A stretch of 64,000 nucleotides of DNA, taken from the NCBI GenBank assembly GCA_023101725.1, contig JALJCO010007928.1:1-64000 (forward strand), written 5' to 3'. Made by a program: the position numbers and the translations under genes. The first letter of the stretch is position 1. The number at the start of each line of letters is the position of its first letter. The notes under the pieces were generated by a model that did no database searches, had not been told where the DNA came from, and saw only the letters and a program-made list of their open reading frames with translations. Of this stretch, positions 23,535-35,066 are shown piece after piece. The DNA comes from Atherinomorus stipes. Lineage: Eukaryota; Chordata; Actinopteri; Atheriniformes; Atherinidae.

Positions 23535-23975
23535 GCCGTTTCCCCAGCGGGTCTGGGTGGGTCGGGCCGGATCGGTCCACGTTTTTTGCGTCTCCACAGA
23601 TAAAACTGGGACGGGTACCTTATATCCGACCGACCGGCCTCTTTTCTGGCACCTTAGTAGGGTACTGATTAACCGATCCGGACAAAGAGGTGGAGCTAAC
23701 ACAAAGAATACATTGATTTGTTGGAAAATCTCACTTGCCGCGTGACGCGTAAAAACAAAGGGGGTGACTCCTTTTGTTTCTGTTGTGTGGCGCCGGTGTT
23801 TTGGTTAAACAGCGTTGACAGCGATGATGTCACGCGATCACGTAGCAGCGCTGTCCAGCGCCTCCAGAGTAAGGGTACAGGTTGCTGTGGAGACGCAGCG
23901 TGAAATCAACACATCCGTACCAAAACCCACCCGATCCGGCCTGGCCCGACCTGACCCGCGGGTGGAAACGGGGCT
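23535..23975. mobile_element. GC-rich TIR element, copy 2, reversed
   Basis: Reverse orientation relative to the copies at 11451 and 28925: it ends in CCCGCGGGTGGAAACGGGGCT on the right and has a damaged left terminus GCCGTTTCCCC. The empty site in the relative near 51515 (GAGTCATTTATATCTACTTG) shows insertion at TCATTT/TATATC with a few duplicated bases. It is more diverged from the other two copies than they are from each other. Confidence 0.85.
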
Positions 23976-24403
23976 TATATCTACTTGCTGGGGGTACACA
24001 TGCATGGAGGCTGCCATATTTGTTCCACCATTTTTACTACGGTGCCCCTGAATGGACAAAACAATGTGTGTGAAGTGAGAACCCCTAAACTTTAAAACTG
24101 CCTCACCAGCTTTGTCTATTGGGAGTTAGGGCACTGTTTGGGATAAGTGATGCCTTAAAAGATATTGAAAGTAGATACGAATAGTTCGGGGTGTCCCTGA
24201 ATAGTTGACGATTTGTTTGGAGGACTGTTCTTCGACTGCCAATCTCTAATTCGAATAGTCGCAACATGTGGTCACCACACAAAGATCATACCATCCTGGG
24301 AGTAAGGGGGGTGCTGAATGTTTGATTTTTACATAATATTCATTTGTTCTTTAAATAATGCGTGTTATAGGTCTATTAGCAGCCTAATAATTCTGTTAGT
24401 AAG

Positions 24404-24533
24404 TGTGGCAGAACACAAGGAGGGCCGGACAAGCGGGTTTGAACCGCAGTCCCACGTGATGAGCATTCAGCCAAAGAGACGTCTCTATGACCAAGTAGCC
24501 AGAGACATGATGACAGGACCCTCAACTGTCACA
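24404..24533 (-). repeat. tRNA-like MITE, copy 1
   Basis: The ends GTGGCAG and CTGTCAC are nearly inverted. Reverse-complemented the centre reads TTGGCTGAATGCTCATCACG and then GCGGTTCAAACCCGC, a good B box (GGTTCAAACC) with its stem. It is the diverged partner of the copy at 34910. Confidence 0.65.
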
Positions 24534-25222
24534 TCATCATCGTTGCTGTAGCTTCTTCCACTGATTTACATCAGCCTGTCAAGCTGGGAAACAGTGTGAC
24601 TGCTGCAGACATGAACACAGCGTCTACTCCCGTGCGTAATGCTCAAGATGCTCAGCAATGCTGTTGCTGGAGGATTATTTAAATTATATCAGGAAAGGTG
24701 TTTTTAGCCACCATAATTTCCTGAACCATGGAGCCTGCGACATATTCTCCAGAGCAGTGCTTTTATTTTTGTCCTGAACTAGACCACGGTCTCGCTGCGG
24801 AGCGCGCCTGTGGAGCGGCTCCTGAATTAACGGGTTGAAATGCTGTACCATCCAACAAGTTGTAGAATAATCATGGCTGTGATGTTCTGCACATTCCCTC
24901 CTCCTCTACTCCACGCCATCCAGAGAAGATTCTCCTTGGTCGGCTTTATTGTAAACAAAGCGAGGAGCGCACCTCGCCCAATAACGAGATTTCCTGACAT
25001 ACAACTTCTAAAGAGTCAGATGGTAGCAGGTGCTGTAGAGAACGGTCCTTTCTGTGGCAGGATTTATTTACTTATTTATTTAGGTCAGATCTTGTTTTAT
25101 TTTGGGACATTATAAACTTTACCTGGAGACTGTGTGTCTCAGCAGCGCAGCCTAGTCGCCTTTTTGCTGCACACTTTCTAGCTTTTACTTACTTTCCATT
25201 TTACATGGATATAGCTTTGTAC

Positions 25223-25752
25223 CAAGACTATTATAGTTAACTAGAATTAATGAAAAAATGAAAACTAAAATTGACAAAATATTTCCGTTAACTGAAATAA
25301 AAGTAAAAAATATCTTTGGAAAATGTTTTCCAAAGACAATAACTAACTGAAACTGCATTGTAAATTTGAAAACTGACTGAAACTAACTAAAATCACTGCA
25401 AAATATCCTTAGTTTTACTTTTTGTAAATTTAATAAATACATAAGCATTTTGGGTTGAAATAAAATCCATTTCTATTGAATGTATTTACTTTGCTTTTAT
25501 TTCGAGTGACTTTCTCATGATTTTGAATGTCACACCAGAAAAATACCTATAATTTACGAAAAAAAAATCCAAAACTAAAACTAAGACTGAAACTAATAAA
25601 AACTAAACTAAAACTAAGCATTTTCCCAAAAATAAAAACTAATGAAAACTAGCAAATCTGCTCAAAAACTAACTAAAACTAACTGAATTGAAAAACAAAA
25701 AGTCAAAACTAAATAAGAACTGAAACAAATTAAAAATACAAAACTATTACTG
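25223..25752. mobile_element. hAT MITE, CAAGGTTATTATAG family, copy 2
   Basis: Flanked by a perfect 8-bp duplication CTTTGTAC (25215-25222 and 25753-25760). The ends are CAAGACTATTATAG and CTATTACTG. The interior is collinear with copy 1 (20430), including TTTATTTCGAGTGACTTTCT. Being nested within the 24189-26251 insertion, it is one of the younger events here. Confidence 0.88.
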
Positions 25753-26457
25753 CTTTGTACTTCGTTATGAAGCTATTTGTTGTTGTGCAAATAAGTTATT
25801 TATCCAGGTTATTCTATTGGAATTCTACTTCTAGACTGTTACCCTTTTAATTCTCTTTCTCAACTTTAAGTTGTTAAGCAAAAAAGCAAATAAAAAATAT
25901 TGAGTTTATGCCTGCAGTGTTAACTGAAAGATAAAAATCAAATTAATACATTTTTACACCGACATACCTTGCAATTTTATTTTTGTTAAATATTTAGATA
26001 AGATAAGGACTTAAAATGAGCGGACACATTTTACAGCCTAATCAGTGATATAGAAAAATAAAAGTTCATGGAGACGGTCCTGTTGTTGTTATCTTATGCC
26101 AAGTGAAAAATTAAATTTATTTAATGGGGTGTTACAGCTCTTTCTCTGGTGCAGAAAAGGACACAAATGAGATTATAAATCAATAAGAGAAAAAAAAAAA
26201 ACATGATTGGATGATTCTTCGACAAATGACATGATCTGACGAATCAGGTTCAACTACGAAAATTTATAGTACAGTCATAGCTACACCTGAGATCACTGGA
26301 TTCACTCACAGAGTCTGGGTGAATTTTGGCCTCTAACAGCCACCATAGACTCACAACAGTGCTTTGAATATGAAGTCATTTGAAATAAAACATCTTTTCT
26401 TTCAAATACCCATCTTTACCACTTGATGTCAGTAATTCTTACATACTGTACCTTTAA

Positions 26458-28028
26458 TTCAGAATTACTGTTTCCATGTAAACACGAAAGAGAAAACTTT
26501 AATTCTCATTGATTTAGTTCAGAATAATTACCTTCAAAATGATAAGGATAAAGCAAACAAACAAAAAAAACATCATGTAACCATGACCACTGTGAACAAG
26601 ACCAAGGGGTGTCCAAACTTATGCTTTCAGCTAAGGGTGGACAAAATGTTTTGACACTTTTTCAATATAAATGGTGCACTGTGGACTACCTCCCACTGCA
26701 ACCTTAATTATAAACACAAGGAGAATTATTACTCTTCCGACAAAGTCAACAAAAAGGAAAATGTGTAAGCTCCATAAATCACTGTCATACCCGCCGTTCG
26801 GAAAATCAATCAGATGAGTAGAAACTCCATGTACTTGACTATAATTTATCAACACTGCTTTTTTTGAGAGAAAACCCTGGAACTGGGAGCTCAGAGGATG
26901 ATAAGTATTTGAAATGCTACAAGCTGCCTATCTCTGCTCTCTTTTTGCTCTACCATCTGTAATGAGCTAAGCAGTGGAGTGTAAGCAGCTTCTTAGATAA
27001 TGAGGCACAACTCCCAGGGGACTCGCGCTGGGCCTACAACTGCAATATACCGATGCTTCATCTTGAAAATGAAAGCAACGAGACCGGAGAGTTGGAGGAG
27101 AGAGATGCACACAACACGAGTGTCAAGGGGAGACTCCTATCGCTTCTTGAATTTGTAGCTGCCATTTGCAAGCACTTGATTTAGGATAATGACTTGATGG
27201 TGCACATGCTGTACTGGTATTGCTCAAGTGAGGGACAAACTCTTGTCTGTCGGATTCAGTTTTGAAACAAAAGTGCCTCGACAAACTCTCAAACCACAGA
27301 GTATCAATTTTTCATTACACGCTGCACCGAGTGATGGTCACATTTAAGCATCTCCCACTTTACAAATGTCATCAAATACATTTCAGAACGTTCCCAGCTG
27401 TAATGCAAAGTAGATTTATAAATACCATTTGTTATTTTATGGTTAGTGATAGAGGTTTTGCAGACTAAACTCAGCCCTGGGAGCTGAGACCTCTTCAGCT
27501 TTTCTTGGAGGATATCTCCATAATAGCCTCATTATTCAACCTGCAGCCCACGAACACTCAGGCTGAAGTAATGAGCCCCTCACTAGTTGCTGAGTATCAC
27601 CTTTTTTGCAAGAGGTTGAATAGAAAATGCATCCTGATTAGACGTGGTGTTTGGCTATTTTGTGGGAGCGATGCGGTAAAAGTCATGAGCTTCTTGTTTA
27701 TTTATTTACAAATATTTTTCTTTTCATTAAATTCAGGAATGAGCCATTCAGCATTAATTGATGCACACATTTCAGTCTTAGACCACTGACTGCAGACTGA
27801 AATGTGTTAAATAATTCAAGCTATGGTTCACTAATATGGGCAGCTGGAAATTCTAGATTCATTTAATGAAATGCCCCTATGACCTCAAAATCTCACTCAG
27901 GTCCAGAAACTAACAGTGTTTTACCAATACAATACAGTTAATCCAATTCCCTCTTACCCCAGTTGATGTAAACAATCGCAATAGACTTTTTTTTTAGTTT
28001 ATCCATTAGTCCAACTGGATGTTTTGGG
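26458..28028. other. Unique sequence, no gene recognised
   Basis: The open frames at 27262 and 27505 have no recognisable domain. No transposon termini. Confidence 0.5.
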
Positions 28029-28063
28029 TAGAGGTGTGTGATACTGTAAGATTTGGTATTGAT

Positions 28064-28485
28064 CAAAGACTGTAAATAAAATGGACGTAGTATCCGATTA
28101 CGTCTTAATAGATGAAAGTGAAGCCAGTTGGGCGTGTCCCACCGACGCCATGTGTCGTCACTCCCCGAAAATACTAAAATGGTCATAGTGCGGCCGCTGG
28201 GGACATGAGTGACAGCCAATGTACTCTGGGCTAAATGCAAACCGAGCTATCTCGAAACTAACAGGAGCTAACGAAGATTAGCCTCCCAAGCGGCGGGATA
28301 AAGGTATGGCATGTTTGGACTAACTATTAGCTTAATAAAAACCACCATTTTGCTAGCAGACTGACACCTTACCAAGAGCAAACAAGGAGCTTGTTCTGTT
28401 TTGGAGCCAATAGCGGATCAAGAAAGAATTACAATTAAAAATGTCACTTCCTGGTTTCACACTTTTCCAGTGGAGTTTGCCCCTT
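28064..28485. mobile_element. Element with 9-bp target duplication, copy 2
   Basis: GGTATTGAT is present on both sides (28055-28063 and 28486-28494). It starts CAAAGACTGTAAATAA and ends GAGTTTGCCCCTT, like the copy at 11934, with shared blocks GAAGCCAGTTGGGCGTGTC and GAAAATACTAAAATGG. It is shorter than copy 1 (422 versus 728 bp) through internal deletion. Confidence 0.82.
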
Positions 28486-28924
28486 GGTATTGATCCTATA
28501 CCAAGTAAATAAAGGGCTATACTGTGAAATGCAACATTGATTTTAATAGAATATACATAGTTGACAAACTTACTGTGAATGCGTAACAGGTATCGCAATG
28601 CTGGTTGCCTTCAGCTGTGCCACCGTTGGCCAGCTCTGCAGTCACAAGAGCACTCATCCAATCAAATGACTGCATTTAAACATTCTAAATAATTCAAAAG
28701 TATGAAAGCTACAAATACCATGAGATATAGCACACATCTCCAGAATGAGCTGAACATTTTAATGTCTGAATGGCTGCAATGGCACAAAAAGTGCAGGATG
28801 AGTGTGCCAAAGTTTGGCAGGATAAAAAGAGACAGCAATGCAATACCAAGCACAGTACAGCCCATGACCCCATTTCATCTGTTCTTCTTCATGCTGCCAA
28901 TGGGACCTGGTGGCGTAAGTCTTA

Positions 28925-29413
28925 AGCCCCGTTTCCACCCGCGGGTCTGGGTCAGGTCGGGCCGGGCCAGGCCGGATCGGGTGGGTTTGGGTACGGATGT
29001 GTTGATTTCACGCTGTGTCCCCACAGCAACCTGTACCCTTATTCTGGAGGTGGAGAATTAGCTGGACAGCGCTGCTACGTGATTGTGTGACATCATCGCC
29101 GTGTAACGCCGTTTAACCAAAACACCGGCGCCACACGTGACAGAAACAGAAAGGAGTCACCCCGGCTTTGTTTTTACGCTGGGTCACGCGGGAAGTGGCG
29201 GATTTTTCAATGAATCAGCTGATTGCTGTGTATTAGCTCCACCTCTTTGGTCCGGATCGGTTAGATCAGTGCCCCTACCGAAGGGTGCCAAAAAAGTAGT
29301 CCGGGTCGGGTCGGATATAAGGGTACCCGTCCCAGTTTTTATCTGTGGAGACGCAAAAAAACGTGGACCGATCCAGCCCGACCCGACCCAGACCCGCTGG
29401 TGGAAACGGGGCT
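28925..29413. mobile_element. GC-rich TIR element, copy 3 (complete)
   Basis: AGCCCCGTTTCCACCCGC at the left and GGTGGAAACGGGGCT at the right, flanked by TTA on both sides (28922-28924 and 29414-29416). It is the best preserved copy, same orientation as copy 1. The plus-strand open frames across it and its flank are not conserved between copies and are not genes. Confidence 0.9.
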
Positions 29414-30072
29414 TTACTCAAGCAATGAGAACGTTGCATCTTAGCAGTCAGTAAGTCACGAGTTCAAAACCAGCAAAAATGCTCAAAGCAAACAAAACAA
29501 ATCCTTTAAATGAAGTTAGAGGAAATTGCAGGTTAAAGTTGTCAAATAATCCTTAGAACAAAGTTTAAAAAAAAAAAACAACTTAACATCTCCCAAAGAT
29601 AAAACAAGTAATACAAAAGAATCCACTGCTATTAAGAAAACAAATGAATGCAGAGATGGTGCGACTATATTAAACCGTCAGTTCTTTTAAGAACAATTAA
29701 AAAGAATGTTTCAGTAATCATTTTGCATTTCACAGTGATATATTCAACAAATTTCTACTTTTTTTTCTAATATTGAAACAAATATACTAAATATGATAGA
29801 TTTCAGACTTGATTGCATTTAAGTACCCTTTTGTGTTGCATGTGAAATAAATACAGAATGATTACATGCAGATTAAAGACTTACTATATTATTATTTCTC
29901 TTAGTCAATTCCCCCTGAGTTTGGCAAAATTTATCTGTCTTTTGGATCCTTTGGATCTATGAAGCTTAAATATGAAAAAGTATTGTTATTGATATCAGTG
30001 TTTTCGATATTGGCAAAACTGGCCCCGTTTTTACTTGATCGATACCAAAATTCCTGGTATCGCCCACCTCTA

Positions 30073-31595
30073 CTTTCTAGTTTTAGCTTTCATTATTGGG
30101 ATCAGTTCATTTTCTAATTATCTGCAGTAACAGATTTTTTTTTTTTAACAAGGGATGACTAAACCATTGCACATGACAACAGTTAAATAAGTTATAAAGC
30201 ATTCATTCATTTGTTTTCTTCATCCTCTTCAGAGTCAAGGAGTTGTCGGAGCTAACCCCTCACTGGACCGGTCAACAGTCCACCAAAAGGTCACCACTGA
30301 ATGAAATCAGACAGTGGACATACACATTTCTTGGTAAAAAAAAAAAGTTAATCTTATTTTAAGTAAATCTTTAGGAAGCAAAGTAGGAGGCATACTGCTT
30401 CCAAACATTACATCCCAGTGCAACAACAAAATAACAATGAACAAGTTTAATCTGTTTGAAGTTCTTGTAGGATACATAACAGCACTTAGAAAAATAGCTA
30501 AAAAAAAAAACAGTTAGACCCCATCTCATGTTTATCCATGCAAAAAAAGAGAGAAAAATTCAGGGAATGAAGTCTCCAGTGTTTTGTGCTGGCCTAGATA
30601 GGATTGCAATCAAAGGGAGGCAGCGCAGGGAGCCCATCCCCTTTGCTGCAAACAGAATGAGTAAATGTTTCTCCCTTAGCTCTTCTTTCCGAGTCAAGAC
30701 AGTAAAGTAGTGCTATGCCAGCTCTGGGGAACCCAAGCCTGGCGTTCACGTTATTGATGTCAGGTCTAATGAAAGGAGAGAGAGCACTATGACAAAGATG
30801 TGTGCAAGAAGAAGAAAGCGGAAATGTAGGGAAAAGGGGAAATGTTTCTACTCCACCTCAATTTATTTAATTAGTTTCCTCAACCACAGAAAAGATGTGA
30901 TTTGAACACAAGTTTGTCTGCAGACAGAGAATGTAACATGCAGAGTGCGCTCATTCCTTCATCCCCTGCATCGGCCTTTGAATTCACCATCATCTGTATT
31001 TGTCATCCTGAAGAAAGCCACAGAGATTTGAGCACAGATGCAACCGACAGAAACAGGTGCTTGATCCTTTACCCCATATGTCGATCAGTTAGAAGACTTT
31101 GGAGCCGAAGGCTTTGCAGCGGGCTTCAGCTCCTGTCGCTGTGGAGAGCAGCTGCAGTCGGTCCAAATGCACATCAATAAATGAAAGACTGATAGTGAGG
31201 GGGGGGGCAAGTCAGTGGATATGGTGGACTTTCTTAGCTGGTTTCTTTTCTTGGGTGTTAACAGGACTGTATATTTTAAAGATAAGTGAGTGAAGTAGCA
31301 GTTAGTGCTGGTGATAGTCCTCTTCAGAAGCCATGAATATAAAAACATGTATGCCTTGAACCATTTACGTTTTATCTTTGTGTCCACCAGACTGACATGA
31401 TAAAAATTCCCTTGTAAACAAAAATGCTAGTTATTGAAGTTGGTATGAAACTTGGCTCTGCTTAGCTGACAGACAAAAAAAAAGCTTTTTAATTACCTCA
31501 CAGACCAGTTTCACTGTTGTATCAATTTCAGCAACATATCAGATTGTGCAATGGAGACTTTTTTCCATTTCTTGGAAAATCGTACTTCAATTAGA
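30073..31595. other. Unique sequence, no gene recognised
   Basis: Several A-rich runs. The open frames around 30902-31390 overlap on both strands without a recognisable domain. Confidence 0.5.
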
Positions 31596-31599
31596 ATTT

Positions 31600-32245
31600 G
31601 ATGGCAATAATAAGTCTAAAAGCTTTGGAACAGTGGCAACAAAAGGCAAGAGAAGTAAATGGCACAAATAAAAAACAACTGGAGAGCCATTTGACAAGCA
31701 GGTCAATCTGCAACAGATCAGTAATATGACATGGTATAAAGGAGCATTTCAGAGAGGTGGCACCTCTGAGCAGAGCTTCAGTAAACTGTTCTAAACATAT
31801 TCAGAAAAATATTCCCCAATGTAAAATTGTGAAGGTTTTGGAGATCCCATCAACAAGAGTGAATAATATCATCAAAAGATCCAAGGATAAGAAGAAATCT
31901 CTGTACACAGAAAAGGCCAAAGATAAAAACTGGATGCTATGATATTTGGATGACAGTGCATTAAAAAGTCATGATTTGCAACTGAAAATCATTGAACAGG
32001 CTGTGAAGCACTTTCAGAAATAGCCATGAAATCCACAAATGAAAATGAAAGCTCTATCATGCAAAAAAAAAGAAGAAAAAAGCCATATGTGAGCAGAAAC
32101 ATCTGTCTTTTCTGGGCCAAAGCTCATTTAAATGGTCTGACCTATGTGCACTGCTGTGAAATACGGCAACACAAATCCCTCTCAGAAACATGAAAGCTTA
32201 CATGACCCAGATATAATCTGGTTACATTTCTATACAATGTCATCA
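31600..32245 (+). pseudogene. Mariner/Tc1-type transposase relic
   Basis: Plus-strand translation around 31757-31942 gives a helix-turn-helix-like segment (KIVKVLEIPSTRVNNIIKRS). Farther on, KPYVSRNICLF and a WAKAHLNGL-like block (TTTCTGGGCCAAAGCTCATT at 32116) represent the start of the DDE catalytic region. Stops and frameshifts break the frame, and the rest of the catalytic core is missing. It is the same family as the relic at 13440. Confidence 0.7.
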
Positions 32246-32322
32246 ACATACAAGCCACATCTAAACTTACTTTTCACCCTCAAACATCTGGTTCACAACA
32301 TTTATACTGGAACTACTTAGAA

Positions 32323-32538
32323 CAGGGGTCTCCAGGTCCGGTCCTCGAGAGCTACTATCCTGTAATTCTCAGAGCATACTCTCTCAAACACACCTGCATC
32401 AAATGGCTACGTCCCCCGTATACATGTCATTCAGCTTTGCAGAGGTCTGGAAACAAGCCATTTGTTTGATTCAGGTGTGTTGAAGAAGAAATGCAAGCAA
32501 AATGTGCAGGATAGTGGCTCTCGAGGACCGGACCCCTG
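32323..32538. mobile_element. hAT MITE with perfect duplication
   Basis: The ends CAGGGGTCTCCAGGTCCGG and CCGGACCCCTG are inverted copies. The 8-bp ACTTAGAA is present on both sides (32315-32322 and 32539-32546). It is 216 bp and carries the ACACACCTGCATCAAATGG motif and its mirror TTGATTCAGGTGTGTTGAAG, so its two halves also pair. Confidence 0.93.
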
Positions 32539-32685
32539 ACTTAGAAGAATCGCCACATTTACATAAAGACCTTTTTTTTTTCCATTTTGGAATGAATTCA
32601 TGCTGATTGAGCATTTCAAGGCAGCTGTTTACACGGGAACAAATTTATTTCGATCTGGCATGTACATATGCCAACATCTAAGCAG

Positions 32686-34301
32686 CAGCAGCGCCCCTAG
32701 ATGCATGCAGATCACGCAGGCTGCGTGGGGCCTCAGGTTACCAGGAGGGCCTCCACTTGATGGATCATCGTATGGAAAAAAAAAAAAAAGCATTATATCT
32801 TGGCACTAACATAGACGTGTGAGTGGTGTGAGAGACCGCACTGTGGCCCCTATAAAACAAGTAGTTTACAATTACTGTTTAGAAGTCACAGCGAGACAGA
32901 TCGCGACTCTCCTGCTGCAGCAGGTGATGTTCCTGATGTAATCACTTGCCTGAAAGACAGCCACGGGAGCAGCGCAGCTTTTTAATGTCCTGTCGTCCAG
33001 TTTCCCTTCAGTCGCCTGTCTGCAGCTGCAGCTCTCAGCATCAAACCGGCGCAACGCGCAATTTCACATGACATTAGCGAGATCCATGATGACAAGAAAC
33101 TGTTTTTGTGACACGTTGGTGCTTCACTGCTTTCACTGATTAGTTACTGGTGCGTACGAGGAGATGAGTTGTAACAATTGTCAGTGATGTTTCTGCTTTA
33201 CTATTCTACGTGTTGCCTTTTGACGTCCAATCACATGATTTATTCATTCAGTCGTAAGTGAAGTGTGATTTCAACGGATGTTCATTACTTTGAATAATTT
33301 TAAAGTGGATTAAGGTGATGCTTCCTGTTGCACTGACTAGGTTTTACCTCTTCTCTGCACAGTCCTGCGTGTGTTTGTATGAGCTGATGATACATAAGCC
33401 ACCTGCAGGTCCCCCTGAGGGGAATTGCTAGTTTCATTTTCCAGTAGAGACCTTGGAATGTTGCTTAGGGGTTTCTGTACAGATGCACGAGTGAACTGTG
33501 GACGTGGATCCATGTTTTTTCTCCTCTCTTCCTCACTCCTTTCTCTCTATTCCACTTTCTATCATTGCTTCTGTTAGCATTAATTTTTCCCTTGGCAAGC
33601 CCCACAGTATGGTATGGAATGCTGTTATAAACAAATGTTTAATTAAAGAAATAAAATGAATAAACAGGATATCAAGGGGAGCCTTGTGTTCATAAAGCTC
33701 CCTTGGCAAAGCAAATCTGTTCAACACAATAAAGCAACCAGATCACCATTCTGCTTGCTACGATGCTGGACAGGACAAGTAAAAGAAGAAGAAAGAGGAC
33801 ATAACAAAAATAAATAAAAGAATAAAAAAAATAAAGTGGATTAAGGTAAAATCGGCTTCAGACATGGTATTGCTTCCCATAAACTGAAATTCCTTCAGTG
33901 TCAATTAAAAGGAAAAAAGAACTTTTAAATGGCAACAGTTTATTTAGGAAAATCATATAGATTTCTGGTAAACTAATCCCTTTCATCCCCTCCCACACCT
34001 TTCTAAGGTGGAATTAAGCATCAAAATTGTATCATTTTTCTTGCTAAGAACTGATTAATGTCCATGTCTTGCAGCTGGAAAGCTCTAATTCTACCATGAA
34101 GAGTACAGTAGTGTTTGAAAGGCCCAAACTGGTCTGTAAACTAAAAAATATGTTTCTCTTACGTTATCAGAAACTGCGGTGAACTATTCAGTGGCACGTC
34201 AGAGGCCTAAATCAAATTTCTACATATATTGCCCAAACCTATGCTCATACATCATCTGGACCCTTTGCTTGGGGCCTCACTTTGGGTAGGGGGCAGCACT
34301 G
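32686..34301. mobile_element. 1.6-kb hAT element with perfect 8-bp duplication
   Basis: CTAAGCAG is repeated exactly at both borders (32678-32685 and 34302-34309). The ends are CAGCAGCGCCCCTAG and GGTAGGGGGCAGCACTG, inverted with few mismatches; subterminal GCGTGGGGCCTCAGG is mirrored by GCTTGGGGCCTCACT. It is large for a MITE, but I recognise no transposase on either strand, so it is non-autonomous or carries unrelated filler. Confidence 0.88.
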
Positions 34302-34309
34302 CTAAGCAG

Positions 34310-34909
34310 AATGGTCCTGTCTGACGTCCAGAATAAAGTTACATCACGTTATTTATTAAAGACAGAGTTATACAAAGTGATCACCATGGTTGTTGTGGTT
34401 TCTACAGGACTCTAATCCAGCAGCAGCTGACCCTCATTCGCTCCTACTGCAAACAATCAAGATAAAAAAGGTGTAGAGACAGAGTTGGAAATAAAACCAA
34501 ACTTTCTGCTGCTGTCCAGGAAATTTTGTTGTTCACCGCCATCTGTCAAAGTGAGGAAATGTCACTCGTTGCACGTTTGTGGCAAATCGAAGCATGCACT
34601 GTAAAAACGCAACCTCACAACTTTCCGATTCAGAGTTTACATGATACCATGATCGGTTTTAGAATAGGAATATTCTACCCCCTGTGAAACCAACTAAAAC
34701 TTCTTTTGGTTCGGCTCTTTTCATTTGGAAAGAGGTGTTTAGATGGATCATTTTCATTCCGATAGAGCTTTTAAACCGAAAGCAATCGGTATATTTGTGT
34801 CCATGTAAATGCAGCTAATAAGAGTTAGATTTGATTCATCGACAAAGACTAAACTATAATATGACTTTGGTGTGGATAGGATTTTTAATGCAACCCACAC
34901 CATGCTACT
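34310..34909. other. Unique sequence, no gene recognised
   Basis: Nothing could be supported on either strand. Confidence 0.45.
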
Positions 34910-35066
34910 GTGGCAGGACAAAGGAGGGCCCAGGCAGGATTTGATCCCCAGACTCCCGGGTGAGAGTCATGCGCGCTAACCAGTCAGCCAAAGGGACTTC
35001 CCTTTGGCCAAGTAGCCAGGGAACATGAACACTCGGAGTTATAGTGACAGGACCGTCAACTGCCAC
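34910..35066 (-). repeat. tRNA-Glu-like MITE, copy 2
   Basis: The ends GTGGCAG and CTGCCAC are exact inverted copies. On the minus strand the centre reads TTTGGCTGACTGGTTAGCGC (A box), then ACTCTCACCC with a CTC in the anticodon position, then GGGGATCAAATCCTGCC (B box). This is the layout of a eukaryotic tRNA-Glu(CTC), but the acceptor stem is replaced by CCAAAGGGA...TCCCTTTGG pairing. It is probably a tRNA-derived mobile repeat, not a functional tRNA. Confidence 0.65.

Larger units (their letters stand above)
24189..26251. mobile_element. Composite 2-kb insertion within the TTAA element
   Basis: The relative at 51.7 kb lacks this whole stretch, so it was inserted here. The left edge reads TAGTTCGGGGTGTCCCTG and contains TTCGAATAGTCG; the right edge contains CTTCGACAAATGAC. 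GATACGAA (left) and ACTACGAA (right) are a possible 8-bp duplication with two mismatches, which would fit hAT. No transposase is recognisable in the interior. It hosts a tRNA-like MITE and a hAT MITE. Confidence 0.55.
23172..26457. mobile_element. TTAA-flanked element enlarged by nested insertions
   Basis: TTAA lies at both ends (23172-23175, 26454-26457). The termini are AGGTACAGTGTGTAA and TTACATACTGTACCT. The relative at 51378 is about 505 bp, whereas this copy spans about 3.3 kb because it carries a hAT MITE (23250), a GC-rich element (23535) and a roughly 2.06-kb insertion (about 24190-26250) that contains two more elements. Host segments are 23176-23241, 23472-23534, 23976-24188 and 26252-26453, each collinear with the relative. 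Confidence 0.85.
28029..30072. mobile_element. Probable hAT-type element, 2 kb, with two nested elements
   Basis: The left terminus TAGAGGTGTGTGATACTG continues with TTTGGTATTGATC. The right terminus, reverse-complemented, is TAGAGGTGGGCGATACCAGG followed by TTTTGGTATCGATCAAG, a clear long inverted repeat. No matching 8-bp flanks were found, so the class is tentative. It contains the elements at 28064 and 28925. No transposase domain is recognisable. Confidence 0.6.

Noticed and set aside
28702..29061. 119-codon plus-strand frame
   Set aside because: It runs from unique sequence into the terminal repeat of the GC-rich element; the second half is shared with that element's copies only as DNA, with no conserved frame.
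29137..29454. 105-codon frame in the GC-rich element
   Set aside because: The corresponding frame is broken in the other two copies and the peptide has no known domain.
34910..35066. Functional tRNA-Glu gene
   Set aside because: The A and B boxes are recognisable, but the acceptor stem is not that of a tRNA and the unit has transposon-like inverted ends and a diverged second copy.
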